From: Pseudoscleropodium purum
Lineage: Eukaryota > Streptophyta > Bryopsida > Hypnales > Brachytheciaceae
DNA: 64,000 nucleotides
Assembly: GCA_963969395.1 (NCBI GenBank)
Contig: OZ017797.1
Location: forward strand, 33,976,001 to 34,040,000
Reading direction: 5' to 3'
Of the stretch, positions 33,582 to 45,739 are shown one piece after another. Under the pieces are notes generated by a model that searched no databases, was not told the DNA's origin, and saw nothing but the letters and a program-made list of their open reading frames with translations. The translations under genes were made by a program, and so were the position numbers. Positions within the stretch are counted from its first letter, which is position 1. Each line of letters begins with the position of its first letter.

Positions 33582-35730
33582 TATTTTCATGCACGTCCCT
33601 ATATGATGACAAGATAGTTTTTGCACCCTTTATGATAGTTGGGTGGACTATGGTGGTAATAAAGCACCTTCTCAACACCTAGGTTTGAACTTATGACCAT
33701 TTCACTAGTTTGCTAAGGTGAAAGCCACTAAACCAAGGCAATGCGTGCCTTACAAGTTTTTCAATATTGCATAGTTTTTTTCTTTGGGTACAATAGAAAA
33801 AATATATTATACTAGCACAAGGCTTGTACATTTACACACCTTTGTGCAAAAAGTTAAAAAAGAAACTTGCCCAAGTTCCCAAATATCCTTTGAATAGACA
33901 ATTAGCTAGTAGGAGTTAATCCTAGAAGGACATTGTAGACACTAAATGTCCCATGGATGATAGGAAATTGTTCTATATAGGATAGAAGTGCAAATGTTCA
34001 TCTTTGAAATTTGTGTGAAAAGAAAAGACCTTGTATAGATAGTAGTTGGACCTCTAATGAGTTTAGTTTTTTTAAGCAAATAATTCACATAATACCCAAA
34101 AGGCTAATTTCTATAGTAACTAGCCCATCCTTTTTGGCTTAACTTAGAGAAAGTAACGATGGATAATCTCTATACACATACTAACAAATAAACTAGTGGT
34201 AAATAAGATTATAATTCATTCAAAATTAGTGTATTCAAATTATAATATTAGCCTCCCTAACATGGCTACAATCAATATATTCCAATATTAGAAGGAAAAC
34301 TAATTCCCTTAGGGATAAAGGCCATGGGTTTAAGAATTGACCATGTCAATTTAAGAGTTGATGATGAATCTACAAGGATAATTTTTGGTGGCATTTAATT
34401 TAATTATATCAAATGGATGAATGATATGTTACAAACTCATTTGTACACATCATCGTTGGCATTCTACATCATCTGTCATCTGTATGTACATTATGACATT
34501 GGGAAGCAATTTAATGTTGGATTCAATTTCCTTTCATGCTTCATGCTTAAGAATTTGGACAAATCACAAACAAAGCTACAGTAGTGAGCTTACAAAAATG
34601 TTTTTATAAAGAATATTCTATTGCATGAAATTTTATCATGCTACATGGACATGCTAGGCAAAATGAAGTTCAAACTTGAAAGATACTTCTATAGAGTATG
34701 TTGAAATGAAAAGCAAGCTACAAAAAATGGTGGCCAATTCCCTTCACTTGCTCATGAGTATGTGTAGAAATGAGGCTTGTGTACTTTGCTCCAAAGTGTT
34801 CCATCTTCATGGCAATATCTAATCATACCAACAAGAGCCTTGAAAATCTTGGTAATGTATTTTCCATTCGGCTTACCAAGCAAAATATCTCGCAGTGAAG
34901 TTTCACCAACATAGAACACATGCAACAAAGAAAACTGTACAGTACTGTAACTTCAAGAGTGCGTAATTAATGATGTAAGATCTTTTCTTCTTCACGCAGG
35001 AACTGAAAAGCAATCGTTTTTCCTTGACCCCACCATTGTAAGCCAAATCACATCAAATTCCCACCCTAGCCTCATGCTCAAGTTATCCTTGAACTGTAAC
35101 TTATCCTTGAATGCCTTTGATGCCCGAGCTCCGATCCCTTTCCAGGACTGATGAGTGCCTGAATTGCAGTGAATCAAGACCCCACAACAACGTATCTGAA
35201 GGAGAGTACACCGAGGTGAACGCAATCACTCTTACCCTATGACATAAAAATGACTCTTGTTCTCGTTCTGCAACCGACGACAGTCGGTCCCTTCAACGAA
35301 ATATAGAAAATTACACATCATTCATTCATGTACCATGAAATTACAATTACAGTCACTACTGGCTCAGGGACACCCACTCTGTCCCCGCGAGCAAAGCGAC
35401 AGCATGTCCAAATGGCTCCCTACTCCACCCACACCGAGAGCCTAAGATTCCCCGCAAAAGATGCAATCGTTGCCCAAGCATCTTGTCTATAGGTTCCAAT
35501 AAACCCCTCCAGGCTCATCCTCATTAAGCACGGCCCTTCCCTGGTTTCCTCATCTTTCGCCCTCCCTGTTGTCATCTCGAGCGTCCACCGTGCAATTGTC
35601 TTTGTTGGTTGGCCGCAGTCACCGAGGGATAATGGTGATGAACCCGTGTTTGCAATAGAAGGTGTGTTGCTACGGTGACTGAGGGTTTAATTCCAAGGCT
35701 TGGGATCGCCTGGCATTGAGATCGATCAGG
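33582..35730. other. Spacer and upstream region of VQ1
   Basis: AT-rich to about 34900, then composition becomes more balanced towards VQ1. A W-box-like TTGACC lies at 35024-35029, but a single hexamer this far out could be chance. No clear TATA box was found. No other gene is seen. Confidence 0.35.
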
Positions 35731-37072
35731 ATGAGTCCTTACACGCCTGTTATCAGTAGTCCAGGGGCGCAGGATTCCAGTGCCATGGACGGGAAGGACT
35801 TGATTGCAGGGGGATTTGCCTTCGGGATTCGGAAGCAGGAGAATCGGAACTCTCCGTTGAAAGTGAGTAAAGACTCCCTGCGCATTCGGAAGCCACCGTT
35901 ACCGCTGCCGCAGGTGCAGTACCGGCCGCCGGTCATCATCCACACGTACTCGCCCAAGGTGCTGCACACGGAGCCGGACGACTTCATGTCGCTGGTGCAG
36001 AAGCTCACGGGATCCAGTGACACGAGGTTGCGGCTGAAGAAGATGAAACCGGCGCCAAAGAAGAAACTGGAAAAGGCGGGGGAGGTGAGTGGGTCCAGGA
36101 CAGTGTCGAATCCTGAATCCGCAACTTCGAAGCCAATTCGGCACTCTGCTGGGGGTGCCTCCATTCAACGACAAGGTAATGAGCGCTAATTCAAATCTTC
36201 CCCATGTCTCTTGATGAATTGGCTCCCTTGCAACTCATTTTGGATTCATAGATACGGAAAATCCCAGTTTTGATTCACACAAGGCTAGTTTGGAACCGCA
36301 AGATCGCAGTTTGGAACCGGAAGATCACAGTTTTGATCCCCCAGGTCGCAGTTTTGAAGTTTGAGGCTCAAGTTTGAACGATTATTGAAGACGAGTGTGA
36401 TTTTCTATGCATTTTTCAGGTTCAGTGTCTTCGTCTGCAATGTCAAATTGCGGCTCCCCCACGAGCTCGGAGGATTCAGCCACGTTCGCGGTGACTGATC
36501 CCATTACTCGCAACCGCTGCGGTGAATTAGCGACTGTGGTGAAGCAATCGAACTCCCCCAGGAGCCCCTTCGACTCCGACTTAGAATTCGACGACAACGA
36601 CAACTTGTCGATGTTTTCCCATTTCGATGGTCCTTCCCCCGCCGTGGGCACCATGTTTTCCTCCCAGGTGAAGACGGAGCTGCCTTTCTCATACACGGAA
36701 AATAGTTTTTCTTCCCCTTTTAATCACTCCGATTTCGTGCACCTTCCTGCCAATTCGAAGCTCCCTGGTATTGCTCCGAAATTGTCTCGCTCCCATACGC
36801 ATCCCCAAGACGGAATGAGCTCCTTCAACATTGACTCAGTCACGGGATACATACCTCCTGTGCACCTCCTGTCCGGGTTGCCCGATCTCTCAACGGGCTG
36901 GTCCAGTCAATCGAATTATCAGTCGAACTATCTAGACTGCCTCCCTTCGACTCCTTTCATTAACCAGGCGCCGTATCTTCGTCAACGCCAATTTGCTGGA
37001 GGCTACGCTTCTGTCCCTGAAGGGACTACCCTAGTGGCGCTGGAGAATCTGCATACGTTCTCGTTGACGTGA
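35731..37072 (+). CDS. VQ-motif protein, MKS1-like (VQ1)
   Basis: Two exons, 35731-36175 and 36420-37072, are joined across a 244-nt intron (CAAG|GTAATG..TTTTTCAG|GTTCAG) in phase 1, giving 365 residues. The start is the first ATG after an in-frame stop and lies in CAGGATGAGTCC, the same context as VQ2. Domains: LKVSKDSLRIRKPP (43-56, the N-terminal block of MKS1 relatives), VIIHTYSPKVLHTEPDD, the VQ core FMSLVQKLTG (85-94), a basic nuclear-import-like stretch (100-113), NCGSP..SSED, KQSNSPRSP, VKTE (232-235), SGLPDLS..YLDCL, and a C-terminal EGTTLVALENL. MKS1 proteins are nuclear MAP-kinase substrates that bind WRKY factors through the VQ core in defence. That role is inferred from family and from the Ser-Pro sites. 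Confidence 0.9.
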
Positions 37073-40000
37073 AGTTCGGAGTCTGTAACAGAGGTTTTCA
37101 AATCTTTTGGAATGTCCTCAACAATTTTGGTGTCCAGTGACGTGACATGATGTTCGTTGGCGAGGGGAATCATCGTGCGAATCAACCAGCAGCTTGCATT
37201 CAACTTGTTCTTTGTTTAGGAGATTGTACCTTAACTTGGAGAGTTTATAGTTCGTGACTGTATCGGCTTTTAGAATTGTACATGGTAGCTGTTGTCCTCC
37301 AGACTTAGTTAGACAGAAGACTAACCAGCGCATTGACAAGTGTTCAAAGATAGATTCAACAATGTCCAGTTGTTATTAGTTTTGACCGAGAGTGTTGAAT
37401 TGGATTAACACGACGGTAGAGAGTGAGTGTAGATTCTGACACCATCGTAGAGAGAGTGTTGTTCTTTGTAACCATAGGGAAGTAGCTACCTGTAGAAATA
37501 CCTCATTTCGACACATGAGGATGACTCATGCTGTAGAAGAGATAGGCCTTTTTGAACTGCCAGGCCGGCCTCATCTTTGTTGTAACATTATCATGTTCAA
37601 TTGCACACAACTTTTGCATAATTTGGTGTTTCTTTCAATCTTCAGTAATTTGCGGAGTGGGTGCATCCAGGAGGGTGTCATCAAACCTCAGATAGGTCTG
37701 CATTGCTTAGGCCTGTTCACGGCCAGAAAGAGGTGATGAGGGACTGAGGAAAAGTTTCTCAAGAAGATCGCAATAATTGTGATCTTTTGAACTTTCCCCC
37801 GGGATCCCTCCTTTCTTAGTAGTGGTTCTTCACTTTTCATTGTTTTGAAGATCTGGATTTCATTTTCAGTGTATACCGTATATAATAATGCCACCATGGC
37901 ATTGCACCTGACTTGTTGAGGCATCCACATGTGAAGGAACTGCGCTTTCCATGATTTCATTGCCGAAAGTGCCGGTATGTATGCACACTGACCACGTGGT
38001 CAGAAGTTCAGAGCCTGCTTCCGTTTGTTCAGTTTTTAGGTGTGGTGAGCAGCCCTCAGTGTTTGAAATGCGGGCTCAACTCACGAGCTGTGAGATTGCA
38101 GGTATTGTTGACTCCGTTTTGGGGTCTACGAAACGACATGTTCGCGTAGAGTTTTATGTTTTTCTTGGACACGTTTGGAGTTTGAAATCTGACTTCCATT
38201 GCATATTGTCGAGGTGTCGGCTGACGAAGTTAAGGAGCTGATTATGATATTTCCAAATCACTTGTATTTGATTCCGAAGTTTGTGATCATCCTTTTCAGA
38301 TAACCAGAAAGGAAGTTATGTAACGCCAATCATGTACAGGCCTTCTATAATTTGCATGTAACACACCAAATTTTCAAGAGCCTGCATATGGGAATTGAGG
38401 ATGTGATATGGAATTCCTAGCTAGTCACAGTTAATTTGCCAAAACATCGGCCTACCAGTTTTTCATAAAGCCCGCCGGTTTCTAGCGAGTTGACCGTACG
38501 GCAGTGTTTTTTCTACGAGAGTTTCCGAAAATTTTCTGCAGCAACCCAGCAGCATCTTTGAGACAGCCTGGTTGCGCAGTTCAAACAATCTAGGGTGTAC
38601 ACATCTTCCAACAATTGATTGTCATCACTGCCACAATTTGCATCGTCAAGCATTTTCTGCACCACCACCATCAATTGCCAGAGACAATTTCTGTGACGTC
38701 AGATTCTGTCAGGCTCACTTCAGATCGATTCCACAGACCAGGATCGGGCGGCTCACTCCGTTGTCTATGGAATTTATAGAAAATGTAACGGACTCATCAG
38801 TTTTCGGTTCGAAATTTCCTGGGGAATTGACCAACACACGTCAATTCCGATGCGTTGGCGCGATTCAGAGCGCCTAATTGTGACATTCAACTCCACAAAA
38901 GCTCAAAAACTAGGACCGATGTAGATTTTAGGTTTCCGGGATCCCCTCTGGAAAGATGCCCATGTCTTGAATTTCATCCTATAACATATAACGAAATTGC
39001 CGGCAATAATACAAACGTCATTTTGGTCATTTCTTTAAATTAGGGAACTCCATGTACGTTATCTTGTAATGGCGATTCTGGTAATCTAGTCAGTGCAATT
39101 GCTGGACTTGTGGTTGTGTGGTGCTGTTGTCATTAATAACGACATGTTGGCAATCAACTAGCCCACAAGGCGAGCCGCCCAGCTACTGGAGGCCCAGTTG
39201 TGTAGGTTGCATCATTTAGCCTAAACTGATAGTCCTCCTGCAGGCTGTACACTAGGAACTGAGCTGACTACTGTAGCTGAGATATATGTAAAAGTTACTG
39301 TACTGTCCATCGTAGAATTCATTGGACAACAAGTGGGAGTTCGAGGCGTTATGTTCGAGGCGTAGGGCAGTACCGGTAGGGTCTGCTGTCATCAGTTGTC
39401 AGGTGCTCTACAGTTTCATTCCAAGGGCCACCATTCGCGTCAGCCTTTTCTTTTGGGTTTACCATGTTTCTCTGGGGACTGGCGGGGGTGCGGTGGCTCC
39501 AATGATTTCGTTAACCTAACGCCAAGTTACTCTGTCAAAAACGATCCAACTTCTGGACTAATAGGTGCTTTCTTCATCTCTCTAGTAATCTAGAAAGTCA
39601 TCTACTAACCATTTTGGGTTGTTGGGTATAGTAGGGTTAACGTGGAAGGATGTGGCCTTCAATGACCTAAGTAGTCACCCAAATATTCTAATTATTGAAC
39701 TGCACTAAATGCATTTTATGTTTTTACAGTCAACAATGAAGTTATCTATCAAACATTTCAGGTTTGCAATGTCTTTTAAGGGTGAAGGTCAAATTAGGGA
39801 GGGCTTCCATGTACCTAGAATTGTCCCAACTTTGCATATAAGATTTTTTTCTTAAAAATCTAGAAATCTACACAAAAATGTGCATTAGTTGCAAGATGAA
39901 AATTGAAATTATTGGACCACACAAATTTCAAGGTAGGCCCATAACAAGCAAGAAGGCAAGTTTTTGACTTCAAGAAACTATTTTCTAATATAAGATTTAA

Positions 40001-40220
40001 ACTTTTTGGTTGCTATTAGTTTGACAACAAACAATGCTTCTTCTAAGATGTAGTTTTCCTAATCTATTATATTAAGTACAAATGATCACAACCCAATGTC
40101 ACAAAAAAAGTCATGTTCACATCTTGCTTTTCTCATACTGTTAATTATTTCATCTCCTTTTTCATCACACCCTTGTTGTTGTGTTGCATTGCCATTGCAT
40201 TGCAATGGACTTTGTTCTCG
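37073..40220. other. 3' flank of VQ1 and intergenic region
   Basis: Composition stays fairly balanced to about 39600. Frames of up to about 100 codons (for example 38572-38877) carry no recognisable domain. No second gene can be supported. Confidence 0.4.
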
Positions 40221-40402
40221 TATCTTGTAGATGAGAAAGCATTATAAAACTCAACGATGGTAATTTCAACTCTAGGAAACTTGGAAATTCATTTCTCAAG
40301 TCGGATGAAGTTTTCTAGTATCTCGTAAAAGTGAAAGCATCGTAATACTCAACGATGGCAATTTCAACTCTGGGAAACTTGGAAATTCATTTCTAATCCC
40401 GA
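40221..40402. repeat. Tandem duplication, ~98-bp unit
   Basis: Two direct copies begin at 40221 and 40319 and share TCAACGATGG-AATTTCAACTCT-GGAAACTTGG with a few substitutions. No coding role is evident. Confidence 0.8.
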
Positions 40403-42091
40403 CACACAGCCTGGAAGCTCACTCGTAGAATGAATCGATTCAAGTGATTTTGATTTTACATGAATTAGGTGACGAATCTTCACAAGATGAGTCTGTTTAT
40501 CAACGAAGTAAACACAAATCTCCTAATAATCACACTGACTCTCTGATCTCCTTCTGTACTACGGCCCATTTCGGTATAAGCTTTTGGTGCATTCACAGAA
40601 CATGGACACATGATTCACCAACATTATCACATTTCATGTTCTGAACATCTGACAGGAGTTTTTGTGGCCCCCAAATAACAGAGCTGTACTGGAATTGATT
40701 GGCTCCAAGTTACAACCAATTCCATGCAATCCATCCATCCTCCAGTAATTAATACAAGTTGTGATAAGGTTGGTGTCCCGAAGGAAATGAGAGAATCAAA
40801 GGCTTCCGTCCTTGACGAGCGGGAAGAGCCCAAGCCCGGGAGGCGGGCAGAATCCAAGTTTGCCAGCCGTCAGCCACGCAGCGAGCTAGTGGGTGCAGCT
40901 TTCCATAATAAGGCCGACAGGGCCGAAGGCCACACTCTGGCAGCCTGGAATTGAGGGAGAGATTTGAGGCCATAGGCCCTGGCCATTGCTTTACGTTTCC
41001 TTGAAAGTTTTCAAAAGGCGGATGATTTCCTCGGCAATTCTTGAGCTTCTTCCCCTCCAGGTTGCACTCTACGAGGTTCCCGTCAGCAGCGCTTGGAGGG
41101 AGCCAGGGAGGTTTGAAAAGGAGAGTGGATAAAGAGGAAAGGCTGCCGCTTTTAGGATGGATTTGGGTTGATTGGGTTCGGCTTTTTGCTCTTGTCAACA
41201 ATAGAACGAAAAATCCCTAGACGATACCATCATCAAATGGGAATTCATCATGATAACATTGTTAAGCGCATCTCCACTCTTGCACTGCGAAGGGTGCCGG
41301 CCTCTTAGATTGTCTCCCACCGCAGACACGCCGAAGAAGAAAAAGAGCTCGGCCTCTAGAAAATGAGGCCTCAATCTTGATGGGCCCTCCCATCTCTTCA
41401 TCAAGCTTAGATTTTGTGTGTCTAGCATTGTTTTTGCAACACTTTTTGAAAAGTTTGATGTTTATAGCAACTCCCCACCAATAAGGGTCCAAAGTTGCAC
41501 ATACATGAAATATGGAGAGAGAAAGCGTGGGGAACTACTTTGTTGGTAGAACTCAGAAGGATAATTGAACCTACAAAAAGCCATTTGGCAAAGTGATTTC
41601 TCTGTGAAAGGATGGAGATGCTCTTAACCCTTAAAGGGCTTGAAAGTGCTTTGCGATTGTATAGTATATTATGCATTCGGTGGTATTTGATCAAGAAAAA
41701 CGTTGACCATATACTTTTCAATACAAAATAAATGAACGATGAAGGTAGTAGGTAAATAACAATGCATTACAATTCATATATTAAACTACAATTGAAGAGT
41801 TATAAGGCTAAATATGGGTCATATAGGGGCAATGGCGTGATATGGGTACCCAAAAGGATTGTCCTCCTCAAACATTGTCATTCAATGTGTCCTAGAAATT
41901 ACAATTTTTCACTTTACTTGAAATTTAATGACAAATTCTTGAGAAAGTTATAATACTCTATGAAAAATACTAGTGAGCAAAACAATTTGAATAATTTTGG
42001 TATTCCTTTTTATTCCTTTATTCTTCAAAGGAAATATTGTCCCAGGTCCACATTTGAGACAAAAGGAACAATCTGGAATACTAAGATGAAG
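40403..42091. other. Spacer with a GC-richer island (about 40780-41200)
   Basis: A 150-codon minus-strand frame spans 41201-40749. It is rich in Pro, Ser and Gly, with no recognised domain and overlapping frames on the other strand, so I do not call it a gene. The rest is AT-rich. Confidence 0.3.
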
Positions 42092-42816
42092 GGTGATTGC
42101 AAGAAACACTTGTCTTTTTTGTATCCCCTCAATCTCCAAGGAGGTGTTTTTTCCTCATTACTTTTGCAGTTTAAGTCCATTTTAGCTTAAATTTGGATGA
42201 AAGATGCATATTGGTGATCTAGATAATGAATATATATTTTTTAAATTAAATAATAATTTACTATTTTTAAGGTGGCCCCGATTGGGTGTTTACTTTTGTT
42301 CTTTGGGGGGCTCTCAATTCTATTTGAGGACCAAAAATGCAATTCTAAAGCTAGGGTTTAGACATGTTGCAGATAGGCTAACATTCTAAAAACGTTTAAT
42401 GAGATTTTTGGCAAGAACTTGGTGTAAGGGCTGCACATAGGTTGAAAGTGGACATTGTTTATGCAAGCACTATGAAGAGGGGGAAAAATTTTATGATGAA
42501 TTTTTTGTTCACAAGGGACCAAAAAGAAGATTAGAAAAATAATTTTTTTTCTTTTAATTATTTCAATTTTCTACTATTTTCTAAAAATCAAATTCAAAAG
42601 TATCTATTTTCTTGTATTTTTCTAAGCCTCTTTTGTTGGGCATAACTTTTAGAGATAAATTTTTTTAGGCTTGAATTTTTATGCATATACTATTTTTAGT
42701 GATTTACAAATTATCCATATTTTATTTTATTTTTTCAATTTTTATTCCAAAAGTCACAAAACTCCAGTAGTAAGGCTAATTTGAGCCAAAAATGGCAAGT
42801 GTTTCTTGCAATTACC
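42092..42816. mobile_element. ~720-bp TIR element, copy 1
   Basis: The inverted ends match at 20 of 21 positions: GGTGATTGCAAGAAACACTTG on the left, and on the right a sequence with reverse complement GGTAATTGCAAGAAACACTTG. It appears to be a diverged relative of the next element, in the opposite orientation (CTTTTGCAGTTTAAGT versus ACTTGCAGTTTTTAAGT near the corresponding end). No coding capacity. The target duplication could not be defined, so the superfamily is unknown. Confidence 0.65.
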
Positions 42817-42817
42817 T

Positions 42818-43536
42818 TGAATGCAAGAAACACCAATCGTTTTTGTTGCATTGTCCATAGTACTTATAATTTTCTTAGTAGTACTATAAATTTTCTTTTT
42901 TAAATTGAAAAATATGTTTAATGTATAAACCTTTAAGGAAAAGGCACCCTATGAAGGAAAAGCATAGAAAAAAAATTTAAGTAGGAGAACTAGAAAAGTG
43001 CAAATTAAATCTCATGAGAATAGGTACTTTGACGTTTTAATTTGTAAAAAATAGGAAAAATAATTTTTTTTTAATTAAAATTTGGAAATTTGAAAAGACT
43101 TCATGACAAATAAATTTCACTAAAAGAGTGATCTTGAAACCATTTTCAATGTTCACAATTGTGTGCGCAAGGGAGCCCTATTTGCGTGAATTCAGAGGAC
43201 ACAAAATAATGTTTTTTAAGTCTTTTTTGGTGGGCACATGCCTCTCTAGTGTGGAAATAGAGCACAAAAATTCCAACTCTAAATCAATAATTTTGGGTAG
43301 TCACCAATACTAAAACCCCCTAAACTACAAAGTGTGACAAATTAGCTAAATTTAAATTTAAGTATAAAATTACTTTTGAAAATTTATGAAAGATAATTTC
43401 TCTAATAATTGTCTAAATATTGATTTGTACAAAAAAAATTCAAGTACATTGGCTTCAATTTACAAAAGATACAACCAAATACAACTTAAAAACTGCAAGT
43501 ATGATACAAAATAGTACCAGTGTTTCTTGCATTCAC
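42818..43536. mobile_element. ~720-bp TIR element, copy 2
   Basis: The ends are TGAATGCAAGAAACACC and its inverse GTGTTTCTTGCATTCA. It starts one base after copy 1 ends. The inside is closely similar to copy 3 at 54759-55480: GTTGCATTG-CCATAGTACT, TACTTTGACGTTTTAATTTG and GTACATTGGCTTCAATTTAC all recur in order. Confidence 0.75.
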
Positions 43537-44998
43537 CCACTAATTTATAGCAAAGTAGTTTATAAATACAAAAATCTAGCTAAAGAAATGTTTGAGTCAT
43601 ATCTATATTTAATTTTAATTCTTAATTTGATGAATTGATATATTTCCTTATTTAAGATAACCTTCAAAGATCACATATTTTTACACAATTTTAAAGGACT
43701 ATAATTTCACAACATTTTGACCTAAAGACAAATGATATACATAAATACAAACTGAATAAGGTGACCAAATATTTTTCTTAAATCAAAAACCTTAAATACA
43801 TAATAATTTCATTACTCTAATGTGACCAAGTGTTGAATGTGATACATTAGAAAAAAATCAATTTTTGGATTTGACCTATATAACACACAATTGTTGTATA
43901 CTAACATAATATTTATAAAACCTTGTAGTTTTTGTAGTTTTCCAATTTTTTTTTTCATTTTTGGAAGGATATTTTTCTAAAGTCTAGAGAGTTCAAGAAG
44001 GGATATCTTAATCATGCCATTGCCCATAGAGGGACCCCAAGGGCATTTTAAGGATTAACGGCCTAACACCATTCTTCCTTGAAGGTTGGAATAATTATTC
44101 CTTAGATCTCTAGAAATGAATTCAGTTTAATTTAGAGAAAATCATTGGTTGGTTGATAAGTTGCAATATTAATATCATTTGGTATCATTGGTTGACCAGG
44201 AAGCTATAGAGAATAATTGGGTAGATAAGAAATTCCAAAGTTGTAGCATTGGGGCTCTTACTTTCAAAGGCAACAAAAGGGCCTACAACATTGGTTAATA
44301 ATGTTATACATATTAGCGTAGGGGGGCTTTGTCATTGGTATCTAGAAAGAAAGTAAAAATAAAAATTTGTATAGACTTTTGGTTTGGTAATTTGATGTAA
44401 AAAACTTGGAATAATAATTTAATTTTTGTAGGATTGAGGAGACCATGAGTGGATTTTTTGAAAACTTTGGTGGGCACTATTGACTTCATAATTTAGAATT
44501 TTTGCACTAAATCTTAAGAATGGATGCTAATTATTCTACTTTAAATGTGCAACTTTGTTCAATGTCATTCCTATATATATTGATAAAAGTTTTTCTTGAT
44601 GTCAATGTCAAATTAGGTAGCTAAAAATATATTCTAAAAAAGATTAAATAATTTTATTCAATTGTTTAGATATGATTAATACCTACACAAAAGCATTAGA
44701 ACCATTCAATTCCAAATAATAAGATGGAAATAATGAGAGTTTTATTTTGAAGGCAATGAAGGTAGAAAAAACATATGAATTCGTTTTTTTTAACTCAATT
44801 TGAAAATTTATAGATTTCAACAAAACTTAGGGTATAAATTGCTCGTAAGAACATTCTCACCATTAAGATTTATAAATCTCAATTTTCTGTCAAACATTAT
44901 AGAAGATTTGGCCCTTTGAAGGGCAGTTTGACTTTCAATGGATGTGCATAAACAATGAATTTAAAAAATATTTTTTTATGAATATTTAAAAAACAATA

Positions 44999-45033
<35 letters not shown>

Positions 45034-45451
45034 TAATTTAATATAAAATTAATATAAAATTTGATAGGGCATAGAATCTAACTTTTACTAACAATTTTTT
45101 TGGAAGACAGTTTGGGTTGATATTTTTTCTATTTGCACAATTATATGCACTCATACGATCCAATCGAGGTGTAAAATTTTCTATAATGGTTACAAGAGAT
45201 CTACTTAATAAAATTTTACCTCTTAAAGACAGGATGTTCAAATTGAACAATGATTGAATGCAAACACATTCCAAATATACAAAAATACATTTTTTCATCC
45301 ATCAATTTTTTTGTAAATTCTTATATGAGCTCTTTAAAATTTGTATAGTGTATATTTTGAAGACTTTGCTTTTCAAATATTCTATAGTTCAAAAGGTATT
45401 GGTAAGTTTAGCTTCAAAAAGAAAATTTTTCAATTAAAGAATGATCCTTCT
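43537..45451. other. AT-rich desert with a TA microsatellite
   Basis: No gene. A (TA)14 run lies at 45002-45029. Confidence 0.4.
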
Positions 45452-45465
45452 AAAATGAGTTGAAT

Positions 45466-45725
45466 CTATTTGGGCCAAATTTGATAAAATTTGGCTCAAA
45501 TCTCCAATTATTGCTTATAGGATTGGTACCCACATTATGTGGAATAAGAAGGGACCCCCTTCTTGCCTTTTCTTCTAGGTTTCTAGTTTCATTCGGTTTG
45601 CTTTTTTCTTTACTCTTATCTCTTCATTGTCCAACCTTTGTTGGCTTGGCCATTTTGTATTTGGTTTCTTTTTTTTTAATGCAATGGTTCTTTCCATTTG
45701 TTCAAAAAAGGAAAAAATAAAAATA
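45466..45725 (+). mobile_element. 5'-truncated LINE 3' end with target duplication
   Basis: The segment matches the 3' end of the LINE at 59980-61320 (CTCTTATCTCTTCATTGTCC, GGCTTGGCCATTTTGTA, TTTTAATGCAATGGTTCTTT) and ends in an A-rich tail. It is bordered by a 14-bp direct repeat, AAAATGAGTTGAAT, at 45452-45465 and 45726-45739: the mark of target-primed insertion with severe 5' truncation. Confidence 0.85.
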
Positions 45726-45739
45726 AAAATGAGTTGAAT

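Noticed and set aside
33353..33678. Frames in the GC-rich element at 33323
   Set aside because: Same reason: MITE sequence in reverse orientation.
35716..35730. Upstream start of VQ1 at 35716
   Set aside because: The codon there is TTG. The first ATG after the upstream in-frame stop is 35731.
35739..36174. Minus-strand frames opposite VQ1 exon 1
   Set aside because: They are shadows of the VQ1 coding frame.
40749..41201. 150-codon minus-strand frame as a gene
   Set aside because: No domain, overlapping frames on the other strand and simple-composition stretches; probably a by-product of a GC-rich island.
41625..41650. Another TTAA/CCCTTAAAGGG element end
   Set aside because: TTAACCCTTAAAGGGC is similar but has no partner end and no matching interior.
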